Assembly (NCBI GenBank): GCA_946902875.1
Contig: OX336336.1
Coordinates: 7,968,545 to 8,032,544, forward strand
Length of the DNA stretch: 64,000 nt
Reading direction: 5' to 3'
Source: Nematopogon swammerdamellus
Lineage: Eukaryota > Arthropoda > Insecta > Lepidoptera > Adelidae
Shown: one piece after another, positions 10,896 through 22,358 of the stretch
Position numbering within the stretch: the stretch's first letter is position 1
Layout of the letters: each line of letters starts with the position of its first letter
Notes under the pieces: generated by a model
The model's database searches: none
What the model was told of the DNA's origin: nothing
The model's input: the letters and a program-made list of their open reading frames with translations, nothing else
Position numbers and translations under genes: made by a program

Positions 10896-10975
10896 ATAGT
10901 TACTTACTGTCAGCGTCTTCCAGGATACAGCTCGGCCTTCGGCAACGGCCTTAGTTACTTACTTTTTTAAATTTC

Positions 10976-11073
10976 TTTTTTCTGGAAACTGACACGGTTG
11001 GCTACATTCCCTACAACATCCGTGATGTCAGCCCATAACACCGGATGAACTTGGTGCCACGTCAGTGCTTCCC
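10976..11073 (-). mobile_element. SINE family A, tail fragment
   Basis: It reads GGAAACTGACACGGTTGGC followed by the conserved ATCCGTGATGTCAGCCCATA block, and ends abruptly at TGCTTCCCTTT within the minisatellite. Confidence 0.75.
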
Positions 11074-12846
11074 TTTGAGAAGGTTTATGGTCTTCCTGAA
11101 CGCAGCTCGGCCTTCGGCTAGCTTTTGCCCGCGGCTTCGCTCGCGTGAAATTCGTATTTCAAACGAAGAAAGTAAGTAAGTAAGGGCGAGCTGGGTTCAG
11201 GTAAACAATAAACCTTCTCAACTAAAGTAAGTAACTAACGGCGAGGCTTCAGGCTGAGCTGCATTCTGGAAGACAATAACCTTCGGCCTACTTACTTTCT
11301 TCGAAAAGGTTATCGTCTTCCTGAACGCAGCTCGGCCTTCGGCCTCGCCCTCAGTTACTTACTTTCATCAAGAAGGTTTATAGTCTTCCTGAACGCAGCT
11401 CGGCCTTCGGCCTCGCCCTCAATTACTTAATTTCTTCGAGAAGGTTTATAGTCTTCCTGAATGTAGCTCGGCCTTCGGCCTCGCCCTTTGTTACTTACAT
11501 TCTTCGAGAAAGTTTATACTCTTCCTGAACGCAGCTCGGCCTTCGGCCTCGCCTTTAGTAAATTACTTACTTTCTTTGAGAATGTTTATTGTTTATCTGA
11601 ATCCAGTTCACCCTCCGGCCCGGGCCTAAGTTACTTACTTTCTTCATTTGAAATACGAATTTCACGCGAGCGAAAAAGCTATCAATATTAAAATAAGAAA
11701 CTTCAGTTAAAATAAATCAAACACTTTGGATACCTAACTAAGTAAAATATTCCACCTATTAGCGTAACCGGAACTGAATTTTATTTAGCCTATCCTGTGT
11801 CTCGTATAGCTAAATGTGCACGTACTAATTTTAATCAAATTTAGATGATCGGTTAAAATTTTATGGAGGAAATTCATACATACATATTCGCCTCGCCCCG
11901 CCCGTACTGTGCGCCGCACCGCAGCAGGACGCCATATCAAGACATTCTCATCGTCGTAACTTTTAAACTATTTGTCAAGTTAAACTATTTGGCAAACTAA
12001 AAGCCAAAGTTTATTTACTTTAAATACCAGAAGCGATAAAAATATGTATTTTGCTAAAGATTAATTCAATACCTACTATAAAATGTGCATTGTAAATACA
12101 GTAACCAATTTAAATGTATTTATGGTTCACTATTTTGGCTATAGTGGCTTCCACATAAAAGGTAGATAATATATGCTGTCGCGGACTTTTTTTTAGAACT
12201 ATTTAAGAGAAACCTCACCATACATTATCTTCGTGTAACTAACGGTTTATGCAGCGCACGCCGAGATAGCTCTCAGATGGCAGGATTTTTTCCGACTTAC
12301 TTGACATAATTATCGGTATACCTATTTGAGCCAATTTACACAATGTCTTTATAAATTATAGTCTATATTATGTTATTTTGATGTACTGTGAAGGCTCATC
12401 AAAATCTGTTCAGTAGTTTTTGCGTAAAAGAGAGCTCCATTCTATCATATTGCGGCTATTCAGTTCGCTCGCCGTGCCCCCTCCGCGCCCGCACCGCGCC
12501 GCCTCCGCACCGCCAGCTGCCGGCCGCCCGCTCGGTAAATACCTATAGTACTACGGCGCCTACGGAACATATCGGTTTGTATGGGAGCCACATCTTAGCG
12601 TAACCGGAAGTGAATTTTATTTAGCCTATCCTGTGTCCCGTGTATGTAAATGTACTTGTACGAAGTTTCATCGAATTCAGATGATCGGTTTAAGAGTTAT
12701 GGTGGAACATACATACATACAGAAATGATTTCTAAAAATCCTAAATTTAGTTTTAGTATCATACACAGAGTCTACAAACCAAATATCTCAAAAATCAGAG
12801 CAACTTACTCCATGACCATCCCTTACAGATTTATTATTAGTATTGA

Positions 12847-13050
12847 TATTTAATGCAGGTACAGTCTGCATAGAAAGTGTATATATTTTTATAAAAATAT
12901 TTTAAGATTTTTTTTATATGGTAGCTATGAGACTGTTTGGAACTGTCGAGATGAATCAAGCATGGTTATATGATACGTCCGAAAACATACCTTACTGCGT
13001 AAAAACTAGAACCGGATCGATCCGGGAACTTGAGATATGAACTGTTAAAA
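12847..13050 (+). repeat. Right part of the repeat split by the Helitron
   Basis: It matches 21580-21784 in inverted orientation, including the ACCGGATCGATCCGG block near 13012. Together with 10022-10155 it makes one unit. Confidence 0.8.
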
Positions 13051-13221
13051 AATTTTTTTTTTTTTTTTATTTTTATCGCTTAGACTCTGATCCAAAATGC
13101 AGTTTAATGTATCAAAATACAGTCAAATGTGTTATTTGGAACACTTAATCTATTTATATATAGTTATTACCCATATTAAGAAATTATATACAATTTTAAA
13201 AGGCAATTAAATACATTTCGA

Positions 13222-13406
13222 TATGATGAAAAAAAACCGCATGAAAATCGGTCCACTTTTTAACATAATTAATTTTTTTATTACTTAATTACTTGATTAC
13301 TTGATTACAAACATAGCTAAGAACCATCCCGATTAAACAAGCTTCCTAATAAAAAAAACCGCATCCAAATCGGTCCGTCCGTTTGGGAGCTACGATGCCA
13401 CAGACA

Positions 13407-13447
<41 letters not shown>

Positions 13448-13484
13448 AACTTATAACACCCCTCCGTTTTTTTCGTCGGGGGTT
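13222..13484 (-). mobile_element. Foldback MITE, right half
   Basis: It runs from AAAACCGCATGAAAATCGG through the GAGCTACGATGCCACAGAC block and a CA microsatellite to CGTCGGGGGTTAA, matching the right half of the 21-704 family. It lies about 600 bp from the end of the Transib reading frame. Confidence 0.7.
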
Positions 13485-14087
13485 AATAAAATAGAACATA
13501 TTAGATACATAACATTGAACCGGATATAACAAATTGTAACGAGTTCGTGTGCAGTATGACTGCCATATGAATGCTAAAAATGCTAAACTACAATATAATA
13601 CAATTTTATTTGAAAATATAGGGAAATTCTAAACGTGATTCTAAACGTGGTGGTCGGTGTTGTGTTGCAATTTATCAATAGTCCTTGCGGCATAACGCCG
13701 ATTACTCTCCTTACTCTGATTGTCGGGATACAGCGTGTGGTTATGTAAGTAGAGAAAATTCGACGTTTTTTAAATTTATGCATGGTCATTAATAAAATAA
13801 TCTAAAACGAAAGTATGAAGATAGCAGATAATATATAATAATAAAATAAAACAAAGTATGTTTTGCACATGTTTATTAAAAAAACTGTATTACGTAACAA
13901 CATATTTGTATGTAGCTAGTAAAATGAACAACCGTAGTGGTTGGTTAGTGGCAATCAAAGACATTAAACTCACCCGTGGCAATACTGAAGGGGGCTCAGC
14001 TTTCAGAAAGAACCACGGAATACCTATTACATTCATGATTCAAGGGTGTTAAAAAAATTCGAATATGAAATAAAACCAACCCTAAAA

Positions 14088-16268
14088 TTATTCAGACTCT
14101 GATTCGGAACTGAAGTCTTCTCTAGGCAAAGTATCAACGTCGATGAATTCCACGTTTTCGTTATCTTGACTTGGAGTTAGAATTAGAAGAGATACCATGT
14201 CTGCTGGCATAGACAATTTTTTCTTGTCCGTTGTGTTGGGTCTAATACTGGTCAGATGAGGATCGGAAGATATCAGGAAGTTATTTAAAATATCCTGATT
14301 AGTCGCAGTTCTGTTAAATTTACGCGCGTGGTGCTCCCTGCATTTTCTGAAATCCTTGTTTCTTGCCTCAGCTGCTTCTTCGGACAATTTTCCAATCGGC
14401 ACAAGATTATGGTATTTTATTATGTCCGCACCATGAATTAGTAGTTTGTGGACACTAGGAGGCATGTAGAACCAGTGGTAAAGATTAACAAATAGCTGAG
14501 CAGTCTCTTGCGCGTAGCTAGCAAACTTTTCAGTGTCTATTTGTTCCCCACTCGCAATTGCTCGTAAAATTATTGCAAATCGTTCTATTAGCCCTCTGTC
14601 AACACCGGTAATCGCAGCTGTCTTTTCCGGATTCCGGAAGAATCGCCTAGCAGTGTTTCCATCATTCGTAGTACCTGCTCCTTGCTTGACTACGTCGACA
14701 AGTAGCCCCAGCTCGCTTTTAAATCGTTTTTGGATTTCTTCCTTTCTTAATTTCATGGTATCCTTATCGCTGCCCTTAGCTGTCCACTTCCTAAAATCCT
14801 GTCTGTAAGCAACGTGCAGAAGGCACTCCATGCATCGAATCCACGCGTGCAAGGAAGAGAGACCATGTTTGTACATATCGACGGAAACCTCTTTTTCTTG
14901 AACACGTTTCAAGTCATTCCTTTCCGCGGGCTTGGCCTTGCAAATATCACATGTCTGACTTGCCGTGTCCGACAATTGTGATGTGATCTTACCATCGATC
15001 ATCGTCATGAGCAATTTATGAGTAACACTAACAACGGACTCACTTTTTATGGGAGATGGCTTCAGTGACGATATTTCTGCCTCGATTGCCATCATTTCAC
15101 CCTTGATGTCGAGGTCGTTCTCTTTAGCAAACTTGAAAAAGATTGGTCGGCAATAATTGGTGGACGATGGCTTTGGATTGTCCCAGATAACTTGGTCTCC
15201 ACATAATAGTTTTAAGGGGACCAGTGAGCACATAAATATGCTGGAGTCATCGCAGTCACTATCCAGCCTTTGCTTATATGTGCTCTGACCAGATGCACCA
15301 TCGAACCCCCATTTACTAACGAGTGTTAGTTGCTGATCACGCAATTCTTGTGGTAAATCTTTTGCGAGTCTCTGTACCGTTAGATCGAGAAGAGCTTGGA
15401 GATCGATTTTAGCATGCACCTCGCTGACCATCATGCTTTCTTTGGGTGGATAACACTGTTCCTTCGCTTTCTGAACCATGTAATAGGAAGGATACAAGCC
15501 GAAGCCTTTTTTTTGCGCAGAATTTCTCAATGTATTGTATTGCATTTTTGACAACTTTAGAGAACTCAGTAGACCGAGGGCTTCTTCAGGTGAATACTGG
15601 ACTGGCTTTATTATAGGCTTATTTATAAACCTTCTTATTCTTGCAACTTCACTTCGATTTTCAAGCATATACTTCAGGACTTCTGCAATATCATGATTGT
15701 CGGTTTCCTTGCCTTTCAATGTAGTTGCGTATGCAAGAGCATTGAAGTCCTGGTCTGCACATAGCTCTGAAGTCCTTTTTCTTTTTTGCTGATAATGCAA
15801 TTCACTGAATGGTTTTCGTGGACTGACCTTATGATAAGGCGTTGCAGCAGTAGCAGTTGTGGGTACCTGTGAAGTGCTCGTCGAGGGTTGTTCCTTAGCA
15901 AGCATCTCTAAAGCGCTCACCGAAGGTTGTTCATCAGCAAGCATTTCTGAGGTGCTTGTCGAGGGTAGTTCCACGATGGTTCCAGCTGCCGACGCAGCCG
16001 GAGCGAACACGTTCACATAGTCAGGCCAGATTATGTTCGAATCCAACCACTCTCCGTTTTTGATAATGAAGGTCTTGGTTGAATAACTTGCACTTTTCCA
16101 CTTTTTGGTAAGATTGGATACATACGTTTGGCAAAAAAGTTTAAAACGGCGCCCATCTTCTTCTTTTAAATTAAAGTTACATTTTTCAAAAAGTATAGTT
16201 GGGTTTGAAATAGCTTTACGACTTTTTAAAAACAAAAAAATATCTAAATTAGTTACAAGATCCTCCAT
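14088..16268 (-). CDS. Transib transposase (RAG1-core-related DDE transposase), 726 aa, intact
   Basis: It catalyses cut-and-paste transposition in the nucleus; the Transib family is the known relative of the vertebrate V(D)J recombinase RAG1 core. The hallmark residues are all in place: Asp323 in KWGFDGASGQS (RAG1 D600 position), Asp425 in MTMIDGK (D708 position), the zinc pair Cys440/Cys443 in TCDICKAKP, the second zinc pair His607/His612 in VHKLLIHGADII, and Glu634 in EARNKDFRKCREHHARK (E962 position; RAG1 has the same E-x-x-N-K-x-F-R pattern). The N-terminal 200 residues contain a Ser/Thr/Pro-rich linker (about 100-150) and a basic QKRKR patch, possibly a nuclear signal. The acidic C-terminus ends SSESESE. 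The frame has no stop or shift and uses a normal ATG (16266-16268). A same-strand AATAAA lies near 13872. One terminus is visible at 16524-16530; the other is not. Confidence 0.93.
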   Translation of the reverse strand: MEDLVTNLDIFLFLKSRKAISNPTILFEKCNFNLKEEDGRRFKLFCQTYVSNLTKKWKSASYSTKTFIIKNGEWLDSNIIWPDYVNVFAPAASAAGTIVELPSTSTSEMLADEQPSVSALEMLAKEQPSTSTSQVPTTATAATPYHKVSPRKPFSELHYQQKRKRTSELCADQDFNALAYATTLKGKETDNHDIAEVLKYMLENRSEVARIRRFINKPIIKPVQYSPEEALGLLSSLKLSKMQYNTLRNSAQKKGFGLYPSYYMVQKAKEQCYPPKESMMVSEVHAKIDLQALLDLTVQRLAKDLPQELRDQQLTLVSKWGFDGASGQSTYKQRLDSDCDDSSIFMCSLVPLKLLCGDQVIWDNPKPSSTNYCRPIFFKFAKENDLDIKGEMMAIEAEISSLKPSPIKSESVVSVTHKLLMTMIDGKITSQLSDTASQTCDICKAKPAERNDLKRVQEKEVSVDMYKHGLSSLHAWIRCMECLLHVAYRQDFRKWTAKGSDKDTMKLRKEEIQKRFKSELGLLVDVVKQGAGTTNDGNTARRFFRNPEKTAAITGVDRGLIERFAIILRAIASGEQIDTEKFASYAQETAQLFVNLYHWFYMPPSVHKLLIHGADIIKYHNLVPIGKLSEEAAEARNKDFRKCREHHARKFNRTATNQDILNNFLISSDPHLTSIRPNTTDKKKLSMPADMVSLLILTPSQDNENVEFIDVDTLPREDFSSESESE

Positions 16269-16523
16269 TATTCAAAGATATAGTGACTGGTATCAATACG
16301 AAAGTTTACACTAATGTTTAAGCTTCGCAAGGATAATTTATACTACTATGTACAAACAAAAAAGCACTTGTAAACAGCGTGCGTGCAAAATCGTAATAAG
16401 CAAATGTCTGTCGCGCACGTCTAACAAATACTGAGTTTGAAATATACTTGTGCCATGTACTCGTAGACAGAAAAAATAGTTCTGGACTCCGCACTTCATA
16501 CTTCAATTATTACTAAAACGAGA

Positions 16524-16530
16524 CACCGTG
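16524..16530 (-). repeat. Candidate Transib terminal heptamer
   Basis: Read on the minus strand (that of the transposase gene) this is CACGGTG, followed inward by TCTCGTTTTAGTAA. Transib ends and RAG recombination signals begin with CAC(A/G)(A/G)TG-like heptamers, and this one lies 256 bp upstream of the ATG, facing the right way. No matching start was found left of 14088, and the expected 5-bp target duplication cannot be verified. Confidence 0.45.
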
Positions 16531-16810
16531 GTTATGGTAGTGTGCGTATCGCGTAATACAGGACCGACCATCTCAAGAGATCGCAGTGATATTGTGTCAT
16601 CCTTTTTCCACGCGCAGTAATCCCGTATCGCTTGCCTGCACGCTCCACGCAAACATTTACGTGTTCCAAAACAAGCGAATGTCGCACGTAGTCGATCGAT
16701 AAATTGCCGCTTGCTTCAACGGCTCAAAACTATGGAGGTGGCTTTTTACTTCTTATTATTAAATTATTTATTAAAAACATTTATTGCAATTTTTTTCGTT
16801 TATTTTTTTT

Positions 16811-17062
16811 TTATGGAAACTGACACGGTTGGCTACATCACCTACAACGTCCGTGAGGTCAGCCCATAACACCGGGTGAACTAGGTGCCATGTCAGTGCT
16901 TTCCCCTTCGATCGTGCCGGCTACACTGAACTGGTCGGAAAACACAAACTATTTACATAGCCGTTTCAACCGACGTTTCATTCAGTGCGGTGGTACCAAC
17001 CCGGGCGGGTTAGACCCTACCACCAAGTAAGATTAGGAGGGAAGGGACCTACAGTTTTACGA
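16811..17062 (-). mobile_element. SINE family A, head-truncated
   Basis: It begins with the inverted tail TATGGAAACTGACACGGTTGG and contains the ATTCAGTGCGGTGGTACCAAC block. It stops before the tRNA-like head. Confidence 0.82.
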
Positions 17063-17682
17063 TTTACATTTATTTATGTAAGAAAACCTATGGATGATGA
17101 GTGAATTATTTTATAAAAATTTCAAACGCATTTGTCAATTTATGTCGACTTTAGACGTGTCTTATATCACTTGCAACTAAAATCACCTAAAATTTGACAG
17201 ACCTGCTTAAATTAAGATTATTAAATCATTCGTTCATCTCCTGTCTTTCTTTCTCAAAATGACAATAATGACAGGAATATCAAAATTTCAGCTTTAATAG
17301 TGTGAAGTGTCTACTAGAAATAAAGCCAATATGTTACTAACATTAAAAACACAGACCAAGTTGACCAACCCACAAACCGAGGGTTCCGCACAAATACGAC
17401 GGGGGCGTGGCTTTGAAGTGGGGAAGTTTGCTAGCAAATTGCTAGTAAGCTTATTGTGTAGACTGAAGTTAAAAAATAAATTTTAGTGAAATAATGTTTT
17501 GCCGGACGCGTAGTTTATTTAGTTTACTTAAAAGAAGAAACAGGTTTCCATACAACTTTTAATTTTTAATCTTTCATGCAAAATTAAAACTTTACTTTTT
17601 TTAACTACAAAAACATTGATTTTGAATAGACATGTATGCACAAACGACACGGGCTGCCTCGACATGGTCCCTATTAGGTTGC

Positions 17683-17735
17683 GGTTAATTTATAGAAGAT
17701 GCGGAGCGTAGTGACGCATCTTCTATAAATTAACC
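17683..17735. repeat. Perfect 21-bp-arm hairpin
   Basis: The arms 17683-17703 and 17715-17735 are exact reverse complements (GGTTAATTTATAGAAGATGCG type, AT-rich outside and GC at the neck) around an 11-base loop. The function is unknown; it may be the core of a very short MITE. Confidence 0.85.
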
Positions 17736-18049
17736 TTGATAATTTTTTTTGAACCACCAAACTGGTTATAAAAAGAAAAACATTTCTCACCTCCACTCAT
17801 CACCTTTTTGATACATAAATATATTACAAACAAACTTAATTTTGCAGTCAACCTAAATAATAATTTCTCACTAACTATTTAAACGGGACCAGTTTTAATA
17901 TTTTCGTATTCCTCCCTTTGATGTTAACTTTTTTGAACCACTTGTCATATACGTTTCATAAAGCAAATAAATATGTTATTCAAAATCTGTAAGAATCAAA
18001 CAAGAACCAACCAAGAAAGAAACACGTAAATTTCTTGTGCACCTAAGTC

Positions 18050-18440
18050 CTTTTGCACAAATCGCAGATCAGGTCATGCTTGGAGTACTGCTTGCACCTG
18101 TGGGATGGCTCTGCCAAATATCAGCTTTTAAAAGGGAAATTGTTTGAAAAGAGGAATTTGTTAAAAAGGATTGCATTCCCACACGCTGGACTTACCGTGG
18201 ATGCGTACCAACCTCTTCTGCAGATTTTTCCTCTATAGAACCGGTAAACTCTGGGACGCTCTCCTGTCTATATATTTCCTCCCAAGTACAGTCTCGGGTC
18301 CTTCAAGAGGGGCATGAACAGGCACCTGTCGGGCCGGCATGGCATTCGCAACCCCCGCATACGACCAAATGTCCATGGGCGTCCTTAGACATCTCATGGG
18401 TGCCTCGGCGCCACAGGTCGCGCTTTCAATAAAAAAAAAC
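18050..18440 (+). pseudogene. Non-LTR retrotransposon RT C-terminal fragment
   Basis: The peptides QIRSCLEYCLHLWDGSAKYQ and FPHAGLTVDAY match the extreme C-terminal region of jockey/CR1-type reverse transcriptases (pattern QxRxxxEYCxHLWxGA). It then continues in other frames into a region around 18250-18400 (LWDALL, FPPKYSLGSFKRGMNR, HLSGRHGIRNP) that is also found at 31890-32010. Frameshifts and the missing catalytic part make it a dead 3' remnant. Confidence 0.75.
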
Positions 18441-19362
18441 ACAAAGAAAACACAAGCAAAAATCTCTAAATAAAAATCATGTAAGGGTTCTGGTATTTTG
18501 TTGATTTTATTGTAGCTTTTCAAATTGCCATCTAATATAGTAAAATATATATATTATAAAAGAATTCTTTTGGGAATCCAGTGTTACCGTTTTCAAAGGT
18601 GGTGACGTAAAAAAATTTAATTTTAAAGAAGCCATCTCCACTTAATCCAAACACATTAAATGTATGAAGTGAAAATTTTTACTTTTTCTTATAAAACATT
18701 GTATTTGAAGGGATTTTCACTCTTGAAATATAATGCCAGATGCTCTCGTATACTACGCAGAGGCCCGAAGCCGGCATTTGTGTAATATTGAAGACGCTGA
18801 AGCAAGTGCTCTCGCGCTGGCGGTCGATGGCAGAATGAGCGGGCGATGCACGTAATATTTGAATTGCACGTATTTTTGGTGGGGCACGAATCGCCCTGAC
18901 ATGCGGAATCTTAATATTTTTTATGATCGAAGCATGTACTGTCTGAAATGTCACTAATTAGTTGTTGCTAAAAACTGGTTAATCCCTTAGTTAGCGCTTT
19001 AATCACCTTATCGCTAATCTACTTTTCTAGGCCCCCTTCGATTTTCAGGAATCGAAACTCGTTAATGAGTAACAATAAGACCCGCATTGTTGCGAAATTA
19101 AGTACTACAGATTAAAAAAATCTACAAGATGAGTTTTCGTATGTATTGAAATTGTAGGTTGGTCCAAAACTTCATAAGTCGCTTACCATGTACAATTTAA
19201 CAGGACCGTGGCCAACTACGATAATTGAAATAACTTCATTCTCTAAATTTTCTAATAAATGCATTAATTTCCGTTTTAAATGATATCTACCTATATAATT
19301 TCTTAATATATGACTACATATAAACAGATTTAGTGTTCCAAATAACATATTTGAATGTATTT

Positions 19363-21530
19363 TTAACCGACTTCCAAAAAAGGAGGAGGTTCTCAATTCG
19401 TCTGTATGTTTTTTTTTTTTTTTTATTTTTTTTTTTATTTTTTTTATTTTTTTGTATGTTTGTAACACGATTTCTCCGTCAATTGAGGGCCGATTTAGAA
19501 AATTCTTTTTTTGTTAGTTAGGTCATACTTCCGAGGTGGTCCCATTTCAATTTTATCGAAATTGGTTCAGTGGTTTTCGAAAAATCAGCATAATACTATT
19601 GTGTGTGGTTACCTTCAGCAAAACTTGTGATGTGGTCGTTTTCGGCAATTTTCAGTTTGATAAATTAGTATGGTGTGTGGTTACCTTCAGCAAAACATTT
19701 GTGATGTGGACTTATTCAGCAATTTGCAGTCTGACACATATGGCGAATAATTCTGTACCACTTCAATCGATTTCGATTATTCGATTTCGATTATTCTTTT
19801 TTATGTAATATTACTAAAAAGAATGAAATAAAAACTGTTTTAAAAAATATTAAACCGATTTCCAAAAAACAAAAAAAAAAAAACTAAAAAGTATTAAATA
19901 CCTAATATTTTGAAATTTTCTCTGTCCTGTTGAAATACATGAATCGATATACTAGTGATACATATTCGGACCCTTGTTTCATGAATGTTCTAAATTTGAA
20001 ATTTTTTTATCTTTTCCGACCGGCGTTTAATTTATTATGGTACCTGGCCAGTACCTACTGTACCGAGTACCATCGAGCTGGTTTGATGATGGAGACAGAA
20101 GGTGGCCATAGGAACTCCTAAACTACACATGATAAACCCATCGTGTTTGGGCTCGTTGCATTTGTCTTCACGAGAAATTTACTTTAGACCTAAAAGATTC
20201 TCAATTCGACGGTATGTTTTCTTTTTTTGGATGTTTGTTACGCGATTACTCCGTCAATTGTGGGCCGATTTTGAAAATTCTTTTTTTTTTTATTTGAAAG
20301 GGGATAACCCTGAGGTTTTTGAAGTGAAAACTTCTTTAGCGGCTCTTGGCACTTTTTTAGGTGGGTAAAAATGTATAACTCGCGACATCGCGTCAGCGTC
20401 ATTTTTAAAATGAAACCTTAAGTCATTGCGTTAAGGGTTAAGTTAGAGTGGCACGGGATCTGCCGGCACTCCCGGAGTGCAACTGTTAAGTAGGGTTCCG
20501 TAACACGTTTATGTCTGTCCATTCTACTAAGTTCTGCAAAATGAATGTAGGGTTCCGTAACATATGCATGTCTATCCGTTCTACTAAATTTTACAATTTT
20601 CAACCAAGGTCCTCCGACGGTTATTTTATAATATAATAAAAGTAGGCTTCCGTAACACGTTTATGTCTGTCCATTCTACTAAGTTCTGCAACATCACCTA
20701 CAACGTCTGTGATGTCAGCCCATAACACCAGTGCCATGTCAGTGCTTCCCCCTTTGATCGTGCTGACTACACTGAACTGGTCGGAAAACACAAACTATTT
20801 ACATAGCCGTTTCGACCGACGTTTAATTCAGTGCGGTGGTACCAACCCGGGAAGGTTAAACCCTACCACCAAGTAAAATTACGAGGGAAGGGACTTACAG
20901 TTTTACGAGGAATCCGAACCTTGGTCAGCCTCCAACGGTCAGCGGTCACCCATCTAAGTACTGACCGCACCCAGCGTTGCTTAAAATTCAATAGCGACAG
21001 TTGACTGTCTGCACCACTGAGCTATCGAAGCTGACGTGGTCCTATTTTAATTGGGTCAAGATCGGATTGGAAAGCGAGGCGGAATCGCGAGGCCGAAGGC
21101 CGAGCGATTCCGCCGAGTACATTAATAGCAAAAAATTACTAAAAAAAACTGTGAAATAAAAAAAAAGTTTTAAAAAACATAAAACCGACTTCCTAAAAAA
21201 AGTAAAACTAAAAAACTATTTAAAATAAAAATATAAAAACCGCCTTCAAAAATATATGAAATAAAAACCTAAAAAAAAAACGAACCCTAGAGTTGAAGGC
21301 GGTGCTAAAGCAAGCAAAATGATGCATGAAAGAAAACATGAGCGGATGATAATATCCTTTGTGATTTGTGTAGCCTTTTTAGCACCGCCTTCAACTCTAG
21401 GGTTCGTTTTTTTTTTTAGGTTTTTATTTCATATATTTTTGAAGGCGGTTTTTATATTTTTATTTTAAATAGTTTTTTAGTTTTACTTTTTTTAGGAAGT
21501 CGGTTTTATGTTTTTTAAAACTTTTTTTTA
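19363..21530 (+). mobile_element. 2.2-kb composite element, copy 1
   Basis: One end is TTAACCGACTTCCAAAAAAG. The other is a palindromic module (21154-21530) with GAACCCTAGAGTTGAAGGCGG arms. In between are T-rich tracts, repeats of TTCCGTAACACGTTTATGTC, a SINE A copy and a GCGAGGCCGAAGGCCGAGCG palindrome. It is an almost identical inverted copy of 33365-35589. Small open frames (63-90 codons) are identical in both copies only because the DNA is. A 400-bp deletion derivative is at 54718-55123. No transposase is seen, so the class is undetermined. Confidence 0.8.
20691..21036 (-). mobile_element. SINE family A inside composite element 1
   Basis: It has the standard body and a tRNA-like head ending AGCTTCGATAGCTCAGTGG when read on the minus strand. 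It is located at the same internal position as in the second copy (33927-34271), so it was acquired before the composite element multiplied. Confidence 0.85.
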
Positions 21531-21579
21531 ATATAACAAACTGCATTTTAAATCAGAGAAAACGAACGAAAAATAATTT

Positions 21580-21908
21580 TTTTTAACCTTTCATATCATA
21601 AGTTCCCGGATCGATCCGGTTCTAGTTTTTACGCAATAAGGTATGTTTTCGGACGTATCATATAACCATGCTTGATTCATCTCGACAGTTCCAAACAGTC
21701 TCATAGCTACCATATAAAAAAAATCTTAAAATATTTTTATAAAAATATATACACTTTCTATGCAGACTGTACCTGCATTAAATATCTTAAATAAGTTGTC
21801 TCGACATATTTGCATACAAATAAAATTACAGAACGGAAGTTAAATTTTAAAAGTTCGTAATCGTATAGGCCCTACAAAAACGTTCCATAGTGCGGCGCCG
21901 CCGCCGGC
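21580..21908 (-). repeat. Uninterrupted copy of the Helitron-split repeat
   Basis: This is the inverted match to 10022-10155 plus 12847-13050. Its junction at 21784/21785 is the empty site for the 10156-12846 Helitron. Confidence 0.82.
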
Positions 21909-21961
21909 GGAGGTATTACGGTTTTTATTTAATGTTTGTATTAATTTTGTCTATTTTTATT

Positions 21962-22358
21962 ACTTTTTAGGGTTCCGTATCCGTCGTACGGGACCCTATT
22001 ACTAAGCCTACGCCGTCTGTCTGTATGTCTGTCTGTCTGTCCGTCTGTCCGAGGGCTGTATCTCTTGAACCGTAATAGGTAGCCCGTTGAAATTTTCACA
22101 GAATATGTGTTATTTATTATGGCCGATATAACAACAAATAATAAAAATAAGAAAAAGTAAAAGTTCCCCATACAAGGAACTAAAAATTGTATGCGCGCCA
22201 TCTACCGAAAACAGTATGAAGCATTTTAACGAATCATGAATTTTAACTAATATAAAGCATTTCAAAAAACACGTCATATATGGCATGAGTGGCGCTGACC
22301 ATGACATGGCGATACGGAACTCTCGGTGGCTGAGTTCGACTCGCACTTGGCCGGTTCT
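21962..22358 (+). repeat. GTTCCGTATCC repeat family, near full length
   Basis: It starts GGGTTCCGTATCCG, has a CTGT microsatellite and the blocks GAATATGTGTTATTTATTA and GTATGCGCGCCATCTACCG, and ends with GATACGGAACTCTCG...GAGTTCGACTCGCACTTGG. The ends GTTCCGTATC and GATACGGAAC are inverted. The class is uncertain (short DNA element or SINE-like; a GTTCGACTC B-box-like motif is present). Confidence 0.7.

Larger units (their letters stand above)
10156..12846 (-). mobile_element. Helitron, non-autonomous, 2.7 kb
   Basis: On the minus strand it starts 5'-TCAATACTAATAATAAATC and ends GCGGGCAAAAGCTAG-3' (CTRR terminus), with A on one side and T on the other and no target duplication: the Helitron rule. 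The undisturbed target is seen in inverted form at 21784/21785, where AACTTATTTAAGA joins TATTTAATGCAGG exactly. The interior holds a minisatellite in both orientations, a SINE fragment and a second inner CTAG-type end near 11119. No Rep/helicase gene is present. A 381-bp relative with the same two ends is at 27698-28078. Confidence 0.88.

Noticed and set aside
10490..11691. Open frames rich in Arg-Pro-Ser-Ala and Leu-Pro-Glu-Arg
   Set aside because: They are translations of a minisatellite in both orientations inside a Helitron.
13866..13872. CACATGT as the left Transib terminus
   Set aside because: It does not match the right-end CACGGTG beyond CAC and the flanking 5-mers differ.
19536..20368. 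Small open frames conserved between two loci (also 34589-35420)
   Set aside because: They match because the whole 2.2-kb element is duplicated, including its non-coding parts.
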